Notes: generated from the letters alone by a model not told the origin. A stretch of DNA of 64,000 nt from Longimicrobiaceae bacterium (GCA_030447645.1 JAUJOM010000006.1:20302-84301), one strand, 5' to 3'. Numbered from the stretch's first letter, positions 45,910-56,390 are shown. Made by a program: numbers and translations.

Positions 45910-47576
45910 GCACGCTTGCCCCTTCCGCCCGTGTAATCCGTGCGCCGCGTGGAAGCGGGCTTTCCTGCCGTGGCTGGCACCAGGAAGCGGCGCTCCGGAT
46001 GCTGATGAACAATCTGGACCCGGATGTCGCGGAGCGCCCGGAGGAGCTGGTCGTGTACGGGGGCACCGGGAGGGCGGCACGCTCCTGGGAAGCATTCGAT
46101 GTGCTGGTCGCCACCCTGCGCGAGCTCGCGGACGATGAAACCATGCTGGTGCAGTCCGGCAAGCCGGTGGGGGTTTTTCGCACTTACCGTGGTGCGCCCC
46201 GGGTGCTGATCGCCAACAGCAATCTTGTCCCCCGCTGGGCTGATTGGGAAACCTTTCGCGAGCTTGAGCGCCAGGGGCTCACCATGTACGGCCAGATGAC
46301 GGCCGGCTCCTGGATCTACATCGGCACCCAGGGAATCCTGCAGGGCACCTACGAGACCTTTGCCGCGGTGGCGCGACAGCACTTCGGCGGGAGCCTTCAG
46401 GGGCGGCTGCTGGTGACGGGTGGCCTCGGCGGGATGGGCGGGGCACAGCCCCTCGCCGCGTCCATGAACGGTGCCGTGTCCATCACTGTCGAGATCGATC
46501 CGGCACGCATGCAGCGCCGCATCGACACGCGCTACCTGGACCAGGCTACCGGATCGCTGGACCGGGCCCTGGACCTGGCCCGCGAGGCGCAAAGTGCAAG
46601 ACGCGCTCTCTCCATCGGGCTGCTCGGGAACTGCGCGGAGGTGCTCCCGGAGCTGGTGCGGCGCGGGATCACGCCCGACGTGCTTACCGACCAGACCAGC
46701 GCCCATGACGCGCTTGCTGGATACATCCCGGCCGGGATGTCACTCGTGGAGGCCGAGATGCTCCGGGATGCTTGCCCCGCGGAGTATGAGCGACGATCCC
46801 GCGCCTCGATGGCGGAGCACGTGCGCGCCATGCTCGCGCTGATGCGGCGTGGCGCCGTCACCTTCGATTACGGCAACAACCTTCGCGGGCAGGCGCGTGA
46901 CGCCGGGGTGGAAGACGCCTTTGATTTTCCCGGCTTCGTGCCTGGGTACGTCCGGCCACTCTTCGCCCAGGGCAAAGGGCCCTTTCGCTGGGTGGCACTC
47001 TCCGGAGATCCGGAGGACATCTTCCGCACTGACGAGCTGGTGCTGGAGCTTTTTCCCGAGGACCAGGCCTTACGTCGCTGGATCACGCAGGCACGCGAAA
47101 AGATCGCCTTCCAGGGTCTGCCGGCTCGCATCTGCTGGCTGGGGCAGGGGGAGCGCGCACGCTTCGGCGTCGCGCTGAACGAACTGGTCGCGCGCGGCGA
47201 GGTGCGGGCTCCCCTCGTCATCGGGCGTGACCACCTGGACACGGGCTCGGTCGCGTCTCCCTTCCGGGAAACCGAGGGGATGCTGGACGGCAGCGATGCC
47301 ATTGGCGACTGGCCCATCTTGAACGCGCTGCTGAACGTGGCGAGCGGCGCCAGCTGGGTCTCCTTTCATCACGGGGGTGGAGTAGGCATCGGCAATTCGC
47401 TTCATGCCGGGCAGGTGATCGTCGCCGACGGCACCCCGGAGATGCGCGAGCGCCTGGAGCGAGTCCTCACCAACGATCCGGGCATCGGCATCGCCAGGCA
47501 CGCCGATGCAGGCTACGGGATCGCCGTCGAGACCGCGCGGGAGCAGGGAATCCGCATCCCCATGCGTGAGCACTGA
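45906..47576 (+). CDS. hutU: Urocanate hydratase
   Basis: 556 residues, the family's usual length. [41 protein letters not shown] and [16 protein letters not shown] are urocanase motifs; [13 protein letters not shown] lies in the NAD-binding region. The enzyme adds water to urocanate using tightly bound NAD+. hutI and hutG, needed to finish histidine breakdown to glutamate, are not in the window. The ATG at 45906 overlaps the hutH stop, so the longer frame to 45723 is rejected. Confidence 0.94.
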   Translation: MSTLAPSARVIRAPRGSGLSCRGWHQEAALRMLMNNLDPDVAERPEELVVYGGTGRAARSWEAFDVLVATLRELADDETMLVQSGKPVGVFRTYRGAPRVLIANSNLVPRWADWETFRELERQGLTMYGQMTAGSWIYIGTQGILQGTYETFAAVARQHFGGSLQGRLLVTGGLGGMGGAQPLAASMNGAVSITVEIDPARMQRRIDTRYLDQATGSLDRALDLAREAQSARRALSIGLLGNCAEVLPELVRRGITPDVLTDQTSAHDALAGYIPAGMSLVEAEMLRDACPAEYERRSRASMAEHVRAMLALMRRGAVTFDYGNNLRGQARDAGVEDAFDFPGFVPGYVRPLFAQGKGPFRWVALSGDPEDIFRTDELVLELFPEDQALRRWITQAREKIAFQGLPARICWLGQGERARFGVALNELVARGEVRAPLVIGRDHLDTGSVASPFRETEGMLDGSDAIGDWPILNALLNVASGASWVSFHHGGGVGIGNSLHAGQVIVADGTPEMRERLERVLTNDPGIGIARHADAGYGIAVETAREQGIRIPMREH

Positions 47577-47579
47577 GCT

Positions 47580-48479
47580 ATGCAACTCGTCATCGAGCAT
47601 CTATCCAAGACGTATCCAAACGGTACCCATGCCCTCAAGGACGTGACGCTGACCATCCCGCAGGGGATGTTCGGGCTGCTCGGGCCCAATGGGGCAGGGA
47701 AGAGCACTCTCATGCGCACCCTGGCCACGCTACAGGAGCCCGACACCGGCTCCGTCCGGCTCGGGGACATCGACGTTCTCCGTGACAAGGACGCAGTGCG
47801 CCGAACGCTCGGTTACCTGCCGCAGGAGTTCGGAGTGTATCCCAAGGTGTCCGCTGAGGAGCTACTCGACCACTTCGCGGTGCTCAAGGGCATCATCGAT
47901 CGCAAGCAGCGCCGCGAACTCGTGCAGGCGTTGCTTCAGCAGACCAACCTGTACGATGCCCGTCGCAAGCACCTCGGCGGCTTTTCCGGTGGGATGCGGC
48001 AGCGCTTCGGGATCGCGGTGGCGCTGCTTGGCAACCCGAAGCTGATCATCGTGGACGAACCAACCGCGGGGCTGGATCCCGCCGAGCGCGTGCGCTTCCT
48101 GAACCTGCTGTCGGAGCTGGGCGAGAACAGCGTTGTGATCCTGTCCACTCACATCGTGGAGGACGTCAGCGAGCTGTGCTCGCGGATGGCGATCATCAAT
48201 CAGGGTGAGATCCTGCTGGAGGCGGAGCCGCTCGCCGCAATCGAGCAGGTACGGGGCCGCGTCTGGAAGCGATTGATCGATCGGGAGGCGCTTCCGGTCT
48301 TTGAGCAGGAACACCGCGTGATCTCCACCCGGCTCTTCGCCGGCCGTACGGTGATCCATGTGGCGAGCGACGCCCAACCGGGACCGGAGTTCGAGCCGGT
48401 GGATGCCAGCCTGGAGGATGTATACTTCACGGTGATGCGTGGCCGCCTCCCAACTGAAGAAGCCGTTGCCACCGCCTGA
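47580..48479 (+). CDS. ABC transporter ATP-binding protein
   Basis: 299 residues. Walker A GPNGAGKST (about residues 35-43), Q-loop YLPQEFGVYP, signature FSGGMRQRFG, Walker B LIIVDEPTAGLDP and the H-loop STHIVEDV are all present. The C-terminal 70 residues resemble those of ABC-2 type exporters. It stands three bases after hutU and eight bases before a permease fused to a peptidase (48487-52113), so the two form one transporter. Substrate is unknown. Confidence 0.9.
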   Translation: MQLVIEHLSKTYPNGTHALKDVTLTIPQGMFGLLGPNGAGKSTLMRTLATLQEPDTGSVRLGDIDVLRDKDAVRRTLGYLPQEFGVYPKVSAEELLDHFAVLKGIIDRKQRRELVQALLQQTNLYDARRKHLGGFSGGMRQRFGIAVALLGNPKLIIVDEPTAGLDPAERVRFLNLLSELGENSVVILSTHIVEDVSELCSRMAIINQGEILLEAEPLAAIEQVRGRVWKRLIDREALPVFEQEHRVISTRLFAGRTVIHVASDAQPGPEFEPVDASLEDVYFTVMRGRLPTEEAVATA

Positions 48480-48486
48480 AAAATCC

Positions 48487-51400
48487 ATGTTTGCGCACAT
48501 CGTCGGGTTCGAGATCCGCCAGGGTATGCGGCGCATCTCCACCTGGTTGTACTTTGGGATTTTTTTCGGTCTCGGGTTCCTGCTGATCAATGTGGCGGGT
48601 GGCGCGTTCCGGGATTTTGCGCCAACCACCGGGGGAAACGAGTTCGCGAACTCACCGGTCGCACTCGCCGCCTGGACCGCGCTGCTCAGTGTCTTCGGTT
48701 TAATGGTGACGGCGGCGGTAGTCGGCAACGCGGCTCACCGAGACTTTGCCACCGGCATCCACCCGCTCTTCTTTACCACGCCCGTACGCAAGCGGGACTA
48801 TCTCGGCGGAAGGTTCACGGGTGCGGTTCTAGTGAACCTCATCATCTTCCTCGGCGTTCCGCTGGGGATCATGCTCGGCTCAATGATGCCCTACCTGGAG
48901 CGTACCCGCTTCGGCCCCTTCCGCCTGGCCGCCTACGCCCAACCGTTTCTGGTCTTTACGATCCCCAACCTGTTGCTCACCGGGGCCATCTTCTTCGCGC
49001 TCGCCGCACTGACGCGGCAGATGCTTTCCAACTACGTAGGCGGCGTGGTGCTTCTGGTTGGGTACCTGCTCTCTTCGCAACTGCTGCGAGACATCGAAAA
49101 CAAGCGCGTCGCGGCACTGGTGGACCCGTTTGGAGTGCGGGCCGTCTCGCTGGACACCCGGTACTGGTCTGTGGCCGAAAAGAACTCGCGGCTCGTCCCG
49201 TTCTTTGAGGGGCTGGTAGCGGGAAACCGGCTGCTCTGGCTGGCAGCGGCGGCGCTGGTGTTTGGGCTGGTTTACTCACGTTTCCGCTTTGCGCACCATG
49301 CGCCGGCATTGCGCCGGAGGGCTCGCGCCGCCATCGAGCCGCTCGTCCGAGCTGTGCCTGCCCCTCTGGCGATCCCGATGGTCGCGCGCGATTTTGGCGC
49401 TCGCGCCTGGTGGATGCAGTGGACTTCCACCGTGCGGCGGGAGTTCTGGGGTATCGTCCGCAATGTGTACTTCGCCGCCCTTGTGCTGGCCGGGCTGGCG
49501 TTCGTGGTGTTCAGCGCCACCCAGCTCGGCAAGATCTACGGGACCACGACCTATCCGGTGACCTACCAGGTGCTGGAGCTGCTCAGCGGCACCTTCGCGC
49601 TCTTTTTATTAATCATCATCACTTTTTACGCGGGGGAGCTCGTTTGGCGGGAAAGGGAGCTTCGCGCGAACCAGATCCACGACGCACTGCCGATCCCCAC
49701 CTGGGTGCCGTTCCTGGCGAAGCTGACGGCACTCGCGCTCGTCGTACTGGTGGTGCTCGCGCTCTTGCTGATGTGTGGGGTGGTCACCCAGGCCGCCAAG
49801 GGCTATTTCCGCTTTGAGCTGGCGCAGTACGTCCGGGAGCTTTTCGGCATCCAGTTCGTGGACTACCTGCTGCTGGGCGTACTCGCGTTGACGGTGCACA
49901 CGCTCGTTAACCACAAGTACGTCGGGCACCTGATCGTAGTGCTCTTCTTCGTGTTCACGGGCTTTATGAGCCAGTTGGGGCTGGAGCACAACCTGTACAA
50001 GTACGGCTCGGACGGCGGAGTGGTCTACTCAGACATGAATGGGTACGGTCACTTTCTCCGCTCCTGGAGCTGGTGGAAGCTGTACTGGGGCGCGTTCGCC
50101 GTGCTGCTGGCCGTGGCCACGAACCTGTTCTGGGTCCGAGGGCAGGAGACCGGGGCGGGCCGGAGGCTACGGCTGGCGCAGGCGCGCTTCGGCCGAACCC
50201 CACAGACGATCGCGGCCGTGGCGGCAATCTCGTTTCTTGGGCTCGGGGGCTGGGTCTTTTACAACACGAACGTCCAGAACGAGTACCGTACGAGCAAGCA
50301 GCAGGAAGCGGCGATTGCCGGGTATGAGAAAAAGTACAAGCGGTACGAGCATGCGCCCCAGCCACGGATCACCGCGGCCGACCTCCACGTCGACATCTTC
50401 CCCGAACGGCGCGACGTGCTCGCACGCGGGACGTACCGGCTGCAGAACAAGACCCGCGTCCCCGTGGACTCGGTTCACGTTCAGCTTCCCCGGGATACCG
50501 AGATCCGGCGGCTCGCGTTCAGCCGAGGGCATCGGCAGGTTCTGGAAGACCAGGAGCTGGGATACCGTATCTTCGCGCTCGACGAGCCACTCCAGCCGGG
50601 TGACTCGCTCGTCCTGCTATTCGACCTCGCGTACCTGAGCCGTGGCTTCGAGAACGAAACGGGCGGTACGCAGGTCGTCAACAACGGCACCTTCTTCAAC
50701 AACGCCTTCCTGCCGAGCGTTGGCTACAACGCACGGCAGGAGCTTCAGGAAGACGACGCCCGCAAGAAGTACGGTTTGAAGCCACGGCCACGCATGGCCC
50801 CCGTGAACGACCTGCGCGCCCGCCAAAACAGCTACATCTCCAACGATGCGGACTGGATCGACTTCCGGGCGACGGTGAGCACCTCACCGGACCAGATCGC
50901 CATCGCTCCGGGGTATCTGCAGCGTGAGTGGACGCAGGGTGGCCGGCGCTACTTCGCGTATGCCATGGACGCCCCGATCCTGAACTTTTACTCGTTCCTG
51001 TCCGCGCGGTACGCGGTGAAGCGGGACCGCTGGAATGACGTCGCCATCGAGGTGTACTACCATCCGGGTCACGAGTACAACCTGGAGCGAATGATTGGGG
51101 CCACCAAGAAGTCGCTGGACTACTACACGGCCAACTTCGGTCCCTATCAGCACCGGCAGGTCCGCATCCTGGAATTCCCCCGGTACGCGGCCTTCGCCCA
51201 GTCCTTTCCCAATACGATCCCGTACTCGGAATCGATCGGCTTCATCGCGCGAGTAAAAGGTCCCGACGCGATCGACTACCCGTTTTACGTGACCGCGCAC
51301 GAGGTGGCCCATCAGTGGTGGGCACACCAGGTGATCGGCGGCAACGTGCAGGGCTCCACGATGCTCTCCGAAACCATGTCGCAGTACGCGGCGCTGATGG

Positions 51401-52113
51401 TAATGGAAAAGGAGTTCGGTCGCGCCAACATGAAGCGCTTCCTCAAGTATGAACTGGATGAGTACTTGACGGGCCGGGCGTTCGAGCAGAAAAAGGAGCT
51501 GCCGCTAATGCTGGTGGAGAACCAGCAATACATCCACTACAACAAGGGCTCCCTCGCGATGTACGCGCTGCGCGACTTGATCGGAGAGGAGCGGCTGAAC
51601 CAGGCGCTTGCCCGCTACGTTCAGGCCGTCAAGTTCCAGCAGCCACCGTACACCAACTCGGTCGAGTTCCTGAGCTACGTTCGGGCGGCGACGCCGGACT
51701 CGCTCCGCTACGCGCTGACGGATTTATTCGAAACGATCACGCTTTGGGACAATCGGACCCAGGCTGCAAGTGTCACGCCGCTCGCGGGAGGGCGCTACGC
51801 CGTTGAACTGAACCTGCAGGCGAGAAAGATGCGCGCCGACAGCCTGGGCAACGAAACGCCGGTCCAGATGAATGACCTGGTGGACATCGGCGTCTTTGCT
51901 CCGGCGCGGCGTGGCGAAAAGGAAGGACGACTGCTTTATCTGCGAAAGCACCGGGTCCGATCCGGAAATCAGCGCATCCGGGTTGAGGTGGGTGAAAGAC
52001 CGGCCCGCGCGGGGATCGACCCGCTTCACAAGCTGATCGACCGTATCACCGACGACAACGTGGTAAGCGTTCGTGACGCGCGTGTTACCCCGGCGGCGGC
52101 GGGCCCGGTGTGA
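48487..52113 (+). CDS. ABC-2 permease fused to an M1 family metallopeptidase
   Basis: 1,208 residues. The first about 600 residues hold two sets of roughly six membrane helices (for example LYFGIFFGLGFLLINVAGGAF, NVYFAALVLAGLAFVVFSAT and LTALALVVLVVLALLLMCGVV). After residue 620 comes an M1 aminopeptidase domain: HEVAHQWWAHQV at about residues 938-949 supplies two zinc histidines, and the glutamate of LSETMSQY near 962 the third ligand. QYIHYNKGSLAMYALRDLIG is a further M1 motif. The peptidase domain would face the periplasm. The ATP-binding partner is encoded immediately upstream. This fusion is known as a family in Bacteroidota and related phyla, but its function is obscure. The last 29 bases overlap the opposite-strand kinase gene. 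Confidence 0.88.
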   Translation: MFAHIVGFEIRQGMRRISTWLYFGIFFGLGFLLINVAGGAFRDFAPTTGGNEFANSPVALAAWTALLSVFGLMVTAAVVGNAAHRDFATGIHPLFFTTPVRKRDYLGGRFTGAVLVNLIIFLGVPLGIMLGSMMPYLERTRFGPFRLAAYAQPFLVFTIPNLLLTGAIFFALAALTRQMLSNYVGGVVLLVGYLLSSQLLRDIENKRVAALVDPFGVRAVSLDTRYWSVAEKNSRLVPFFEGLVAGNRLLWLAAAALVFGLVYSRFRFAHHAPALRRRARAAIEPLVRAVPAPLAIPMVARDFGARAWWMQWTSTVRREFWGIVRNVYFAALVLAGLAFVVFSATQLGKIYGTTTYPVTYQVLELLSGTFALFLLIIITFYAGELVWRERELRANQIHDALPIPTWVPFLAKLTALALVVLVVLALLLMCGVVTQAAKGYFRFELAQYVRELFGIQFVDYLLLGVLALTVHTLVNHKYVGHLIVVLFFVFTGFMSQLGLEHNLYKYGSDGGVVYSDMNGYGHFLRSWSWWKLYWGAFAVLLAVATNLFWVRGQETGAGRRLRLAQARFGRTPQTIAAVAAISFLGLGGWVFYNTNVQNEYRTSKQQEAAIAGYEKKYKRYEHAPQPRITAADLHVDIFPERRDVLARGTYRLQNKTRVPVDSVHVQLPRDTEIRRLAFSRGHRQVLEDQELGYRIFALDEPLQPGDSLVLLFDLAYLSRGFENETGGTQVVNNGTFFNNAFLPSVGYNARQELQEDDARKKYGLKPRPRMAPVNDLRARQNSYISNDADWIDFRATVSTSPDQIAIAPGYLQREWTQGGRRYFAYAMDAPILNFYSFLSARYAVKRDRWNDVAIEVYYHPGHEYNLERMIGATKKSLDYYTANFGPYQHRQVRILEFPRYAAFAQSFPNTIPYSESIGFIARVKGPDAIDYPFYVTAHEVAHQWWAHQVIGGNVQGSTMLSETMSQYAALMVMEKEFGRANMKRFLKYELDEYLTGRAFEQKKELPLMLVENQQYIHYNKGSLAMYALRDLIGEERLNQALARYVQAVKFQQPPYTNSVEFLSYVRAATPDSLRYALTDLFETITLWDNRTQAASVTPLAGGRYAVELNLQARKMRADSLGNETPVQMNDLVDIGVFAPARRGEKEGRLLYLRKHRVRSGNQRIRVEVGERPARAGIDPLHKLIDRITDDNVVSVRDARVTPAAAGPV

Positions 52114-53023
52114 GGGAGGCTCCCCGCGGAAGCATCAGCCTCAGCTTGTGAGGACTGACGCCGTACACGTAGCGCGGCCCTTCCTGGGGCTCTCCATCCG
52201 CATTCACGGATAGCTCCGCCTCCGGCTCCACCACCATCTCCCGCACCTTGCGGTACAGGACCGCGGGGTGCTCCAGGTGGGTGCCTGCCCGCAGGTGCGG
52301 AAGCAGCTTGAAAAGCTCCACGCGCGACATCTCCTTGACGATGCACACGTCGAGCATGCCGTCCCTCATGTCTGCTTCCGGTGTAACAAAGTTTCCACCC
52401 CCGGTTCGCGTCCCGTTGCCGACCGCAAAGATCAGGAACGGGCCGTTGTACAACTCCCCCTCGGGGGCGGTGAACCGAGCCCGAGACGGGTCCAGCGCCA
52501 CGAACTTTTTGAGCCCGGTCACCAGATAAGCGAGCCGGCCCAGGACCCGCTTTACCTCGTCCGGCGCTTCTTCGGTAGCTTCAGCGCCTACACCTCCAGT
52601 TGAAACGTTCACGAAGCACCCGCCGTTCAGACGCCCAACATCGATCGGCGTGGGGTGACCCTCCAGGATGAGCCGAATCGCTTCTCCGGCGTCGGTGGGG
52701 AATCCCAGGGCACCGGCCAGGTCATTGCCGGTACCCAGCGGTACGATGCCGAGTGGCGGCGCCGCCCCGCCTTCGTCCATGGCGGCGTGGAGTCCGTTAA
52801 CGACATGATGGATGGTGCCGTCGCCACCTGCGGCGATTACCAGATCAGCGCCTCCGCGCACTGCGTCATGTGCGAATCTGCACGCATCCACCGACTCAAA
52901 GGGAAGGTACGCGGTCACCTGGTGCCCGGCGTCGCGCAGGCGCTGGACGTGCGGCCGCAGGCTATCCACCGCCGCGCTGTCACTTGGGCTTATGACCAGA
53001 GAAATCTGCACGGGAGGCCGCAT
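52085..53023 (-). CDS. Diacylglycerol kinase / lipid kinase, YegS-BmrU family
   Basis: 312 residues on the reverse strand, starting at the ATG ending at 53023 (MRPPVQISLVISP). LVIAAGGDGTIHHVVNGL is the GGDGT nucleotide loop, and GIVPLGTGNDLAGALGFP and VNVSTGGVGAEA are further family motifs. Members phosphorylate diacylglycerol or related lipids using ATP, feeding phosphatidate back to phospholipid synthesis. A longer frame to 53149 would overlap the rsmH promoter region and lacks motif support. It is the only clear reverse-strand gene in the window, divergent from rsmH and tail-to-tail with the ABC-peptidase gene. Confidence 0.9.
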   Translation of the reverse strand: MRPPVQISLVISPSDSAAVDSLRPHVQRLRDAGHQVTAYLPFESVDACRFAHDAVRGGADLVIAAGGDGTIHHVVNGLHAAMDEGGAAPPLGIVPLGTGNDLAGALGFPTDAGEAIRLILEGHPTPIDVGRLNGGCFVNVSTGGVGAEATEEAPDEVKRVLGRLAYLVTGLKKFVALDPSRARFTAPEGELYNGPFLIFAVGNGTRTGGGNFVTPEADMRDGMLDVCIVKEMSRVELFKLLPHLRAGTHLEHPAVLYRKVREMVVEPEAELSVNADGEPQEGPRYVYGVSPHKLRLMLPRGASLTPGPPPPG

Positions 53024-53099
53024 GGTCGTTTGAGATGACGCTTCGGGACGGCATGGGCCAGGCGCAAAAAGCCCGCCAAGTTGCTGCCGGCCAGCAGCC

Positions 53100-53127
53100 T
53101 TGACACCGGGGCCGGTACGCATAGCTT
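53100..53127 (+). promoter_or_regulatory. Sigma-70-like promoter before the dcw cluster
   Basis: TTGACA at 53100-53105 and TAGCTT at 53122-53127 are 16 bases apart, about 45 bases before the rsmH start, in the divergent gap between the lipid kinase and the dcw genes. The same TTGACA / TAGCTTTG pair stands before ssb. Confidence 0.5.
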
Positions 53128-53172
53128 TGGACGGGCCAGTTACCCCCACCTCGGTATCCCTTTACTTCCTCC

Positions 53173-54107
53173 ATGCTGCACGCGACCGCGTACCACGCGC
53201 CCGTAATGGTCGGCGAGGTCCTGGCCCACCTGCGCCCCGAGCGCGGCGGCCGGTTCCTCGATGCGACGCTCGGAGGCGGGGGCCACGCGGAAGCCGTCCT
53301 GGAAGCGGGACCGGAGGTCCGGCTGATCGGCGTGGACCGGGATCCGGATGCACTCGCGGCGGCTGGTGAGCGGCTCAAGGGCTTCGGAGACCGGGTTCAG
53401 CTCGCACGGGCGAACTTTGCCGCCGCGCGTGAGGCGGCCGACCTCACGGATGGCGCGCTGACAGGCGCGCTGCTGGATCTGGGCATCTCCTCTCACCAGA
53501 TCGACGACGACGGCCGGGGATTTACCTTTCGGCGCGGGGCCGCGCTGGACATGCGCATGGCAGGGAGCACGGAAGGCAATCCCACGGCAGCGGAGCTGCT
53601 CAACGGACTGGAAGAACACGAGCTTGCAAATATCTTCTTCCACTTCGGCGAGGAGCGTCGCTCCCGAAAGCTCGCGCGCATCCTGGTCTCCATGCGTGCC
53701 GAAACGCCCTTTCAAAGCAGCGACCAGCTCGTCGCCGCAGTCCAAAGAACGCTCGGGCCCACGGCCGGGCCTTCGGACTACGCCCGGATCTTTCAAGCAC
53801 TCCGCATTGCGGTGAACAGCGAGATCGACGAACTCCAGGCAGCGCTCCCGCGGCTCCGTGACGCACTCGCGCCGGGTGGAGTGCTCGCGATCTTGTCTTA
53901 TCACTCCCTCGAAGACCGCCTGGTCAAGAACGCGTTCCGAGACTGGAGCACCGCGTGCAGCTGCCCACCGGCCCTGCCGGTGTGCGTGTGCAGCGGAGTG
54001 GCGCTGGGCGAAACGCTCACCCGCAAGCCGCTGGAGGCTTCACCGGCGGAGGTCGCACGCAACCCCGGGCGCGGAGCGCTCGCCTGCGGGCCTGGAGACA
54101 CGCGTGA
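53173..54107 (+). CDS. rsmH: 16S rRNA m4C1402 methyltransferase RsmH (one late frameshift)
   Basis: About 311 codons. YHAPVMVGEVLAHL, GRFLDATLGGGGHAEAVL (SAM-binding loop), GALLDLGISSHQID and LSYHSLEDRLVKNAF are signature motifs. A shift near 54070 disrupts the very end, which should read close to NPRARSARLRAWRHA before the TGA at 54105. The TGA overlaps the GTG of ftsL. RsmH methylates N4 of C1402 in the ribosomal P site. It is the first gene of the dcw operon, as in many bacteria; mraZ is not seen upstream. Confidence 0.93.
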
Positions 54108-54406
54108 AACCCACCAGGCGCAAGCGTCGCGCGCTGCCGTTCGGCTGGTGGGCGATTCTGCTCGGCGCGCTTGCCATGGTTCCCTGGCGGCAAACGCAGG
54201 GTGTTCGACTCGAGCGCGAGCTTCGCACGCTTCGGGAGGAGCGCGCGTCCGCCGAAGCGGAGCGCCTGGAGTGGATGCAGCGCGCACAGCGACTCCAGGC
54301 GCGCGGGCGCATCATCGAGCTTGCGCGTACCCGACTCGGTATGCACCCGCCCGGTGACAACGAGGTTCTGCTCCTTCCGCTCGCGTCTCCGGCTCCCGCG
54401 CCATGA
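54104..54406 (+). CDS. ftsL: Cell division protein FtsL
   Basis: 100 residues with a single membrane helix (LPFGWWAILLGALAMVPW) after a basic cytoplasmic tail, then a leucine-zipper-like coil (VRLERELRTLREERASAEAERLEWMQRAQRL) and a short C-terminal GMHPPGDNEV region. Topology, size and position between rsmH and ftsI identify FtsL, a bitopic divisome protein that recruits FtsI and FtsW through FtsB and FtsQ. Sequence conservation in this family is low, so the call leans on context. Confidence 0.8.
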   Translation: MKPTRRKRRALPFGWWAILLGALAMVPWRQTQGVRLERELRTLREERASAEAERLEWMQRAQRLQARGRIIELARTRLGMHPPGDNEVLLLPLASPAPAP

Positions 54407-56390
54407 AGAAGCGAGCTCGGCGCGACAGCAGCCACCAGTGGCGCGGGCGCAGACGCATCCTGCTGGGTGCGCTCGGCGCGGCGGGGTTGCTCGTTCTCGG
54501 GCGCTCCTTTCAGCTACAGGCGCTCGAAGGTGAAAAATGGGCCCGCTACGCGGCCGAGCAGCAGCAGACGCGGGGGCCGCTTCCCGCGCGCCGCGGGGCC
54601 ATCTACGACCGTGACGGCGTTCCCCTCGCCCTGACCTCGGAAAGCTTCAGCATCGCGGTTGCGCCGCGTGAGCTGACTGACCCGCGTGCCACGGCCGCAC
54701 GGCTGACAATGGCACTCGGCCTGCCGCCCAGGCTCGCCCGCCGCGCGACAAACCGCCGCCGCCGCTGGGTGGTACTGCCCGGCCGCTTCAGCGCGGCGCA
54801 GCGGGCGCGACTCGCGGGAACGCGCGGCATCCACTTCGAGCGCAAGCTGGACCGGGTGTATCCCCAAGGAGAGCTTGCCCGCGAGGTGCTCGGCCTTGTA
54901 TCGCGGGACGCGCGGCCGCTCGGCGGAATCGAACAGGAAATGGACTCCGTGCTCCGGGGTCGCGCCGGCTGGTCTGTGCTCCGGCGCGATCCTCGAGGGC
55001 AGGCGCTTCCCGCGGGCTCACTCCCCATCGTGCCCCCCACGGACGGCGCGGACGTGTACCTTTCCATCGATCTCGATCTGCAGGAGATCGCGGAGGTTGC
55101 GCTCGGCCACGCCATCGACTCCACCGGTGCGTCTGGTGGGGACCTGCTGCTCGCCGACCCCCGCACGGGTGAGCTGCTCGCCGCGGTTTCCCGCCGCCCG
55201 GGAGGCGCGCGAGGCCTGGCGGCTTTCAACGAAACGTACGAGCCGGGCTCCACATTGAAACCCTTTTTTGTTGCGACGCTACTTGCCCGCGGCGAGGTTT
55301 CACTTCGGGAGACCGTGTACGCGGAGGATGGCGAATGGCGTGCGCCTGGCGGACGCCTGATCCGCGACGTCACTCCTCACGGAGCCCTCTCTGTCGGGGA
55401 TGCACTCCGGGTGTCCAGCAACATCGGGCTGGTGAAACTATCACCGCGCCTCGAGCCCCGGGAGCAGTTCACCGCTTTACGTGATCTCGGGTTCGGTGCT
55501 CCCACCGGCGTGGAGTATCCCGCGGAGGCCGCCGGCAGGCTCGCCCGCCCGCAGCGCTGGTCATCGCTCTCGCCCGGAAGTCTCGCCATGGGTACGAGGT
55601 GAGCGTCACGCCGCTACAAATGCTGATGGCCTACGGTGCTCTGGCGAACGGTGGCACACTTTTCGAGCCCCACCTGGTCCGCCAGGTGCGCGAAGTCGAT
55701 GGTACGATCCGCCGACAAACGCGTCCCCGCCAGGTACGCCGCGCCATTCCCACAGCCGTCGCCGAAGATCTCCGCGAAGTGCTCGTCTCGGTGGTGGAGG
55801 GGGGTACCGCGACGCGTGCATCCCTCACCACCTTTGTGGTTGCGGGCAAGACGGGCACCTCCCGGCGCACGGGGACTGGTGGCCGGTACGTGGCGGGCAG
55901 CTACACTTCCAGCTTCGTGGGGTTTTTCCCCGCCCGCCAGCCTCAGCTGGTGGTGTTCGTCAAGCTGGACGACCCGCGGGGGGCGTACACCGGGGGAATC
56001 ACCGCGGCACCGGTTACACGCGAAACCCTCCAGGCGATTCTGGCTGCGCGCGGCTCACCGACGCTGGACGGGCAGCATCTGCTCGCAAGCCGCCTCGCAA
56101 GTGCGGCTCCAGAGGCACTGGAGGAGCCGCACGGGCTATCCTCGGGCTCCGACGGACGTTACGTTTTCCTGCTGGGGCAGGGGCCACCGGAGCCGGTTGC
56201 GACCCCGGTGGCGCAGCCCCTGATCGTGCCGGAGCTGGCAGGATTGCCGCTCCGGGAGGCGGTACGACGCTCCCACGAGCTCGGCCTGCGTGTTCGGCTC
56301 CGCGGGAGCGGGGCGGTGCAGACGACCACTCCGGCTGCGGGCTTCCCGCTTCGCCGCGGCGACATTCTCCTACTGGTCGCGGGATCGTGA
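54403..56390 (+). CDS. ftsI: Septal peptidoglycan transpeptidase FtsI/PBP3 with a PASTA domain (one frameshift)
   Basis: About 662 codons with one missing G near 55592, where SLAMGYEVSVTPLQMLMAYG should be continuous. A membrane anchor (RRILLGALGAAGLLVLGRSF) and the dimerisation domain (ARRGAIYDRDGVPLA) precede the transpeptidase domain: S-x-x-K at YEPGSTLKPFF (Ser about 283), SSN in VSSNIGLVKL and KTG in VAGKTGTSRR. The C-terminal 60 residues (VPELAGLPLREAVRRSHELGLRV) form a PASTA domain, which is common in Gram-positive SpoVD/PBP2x but less usual in diderms. The enzyme cross-links septal murein with FtsW. Confidence 0.92.
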
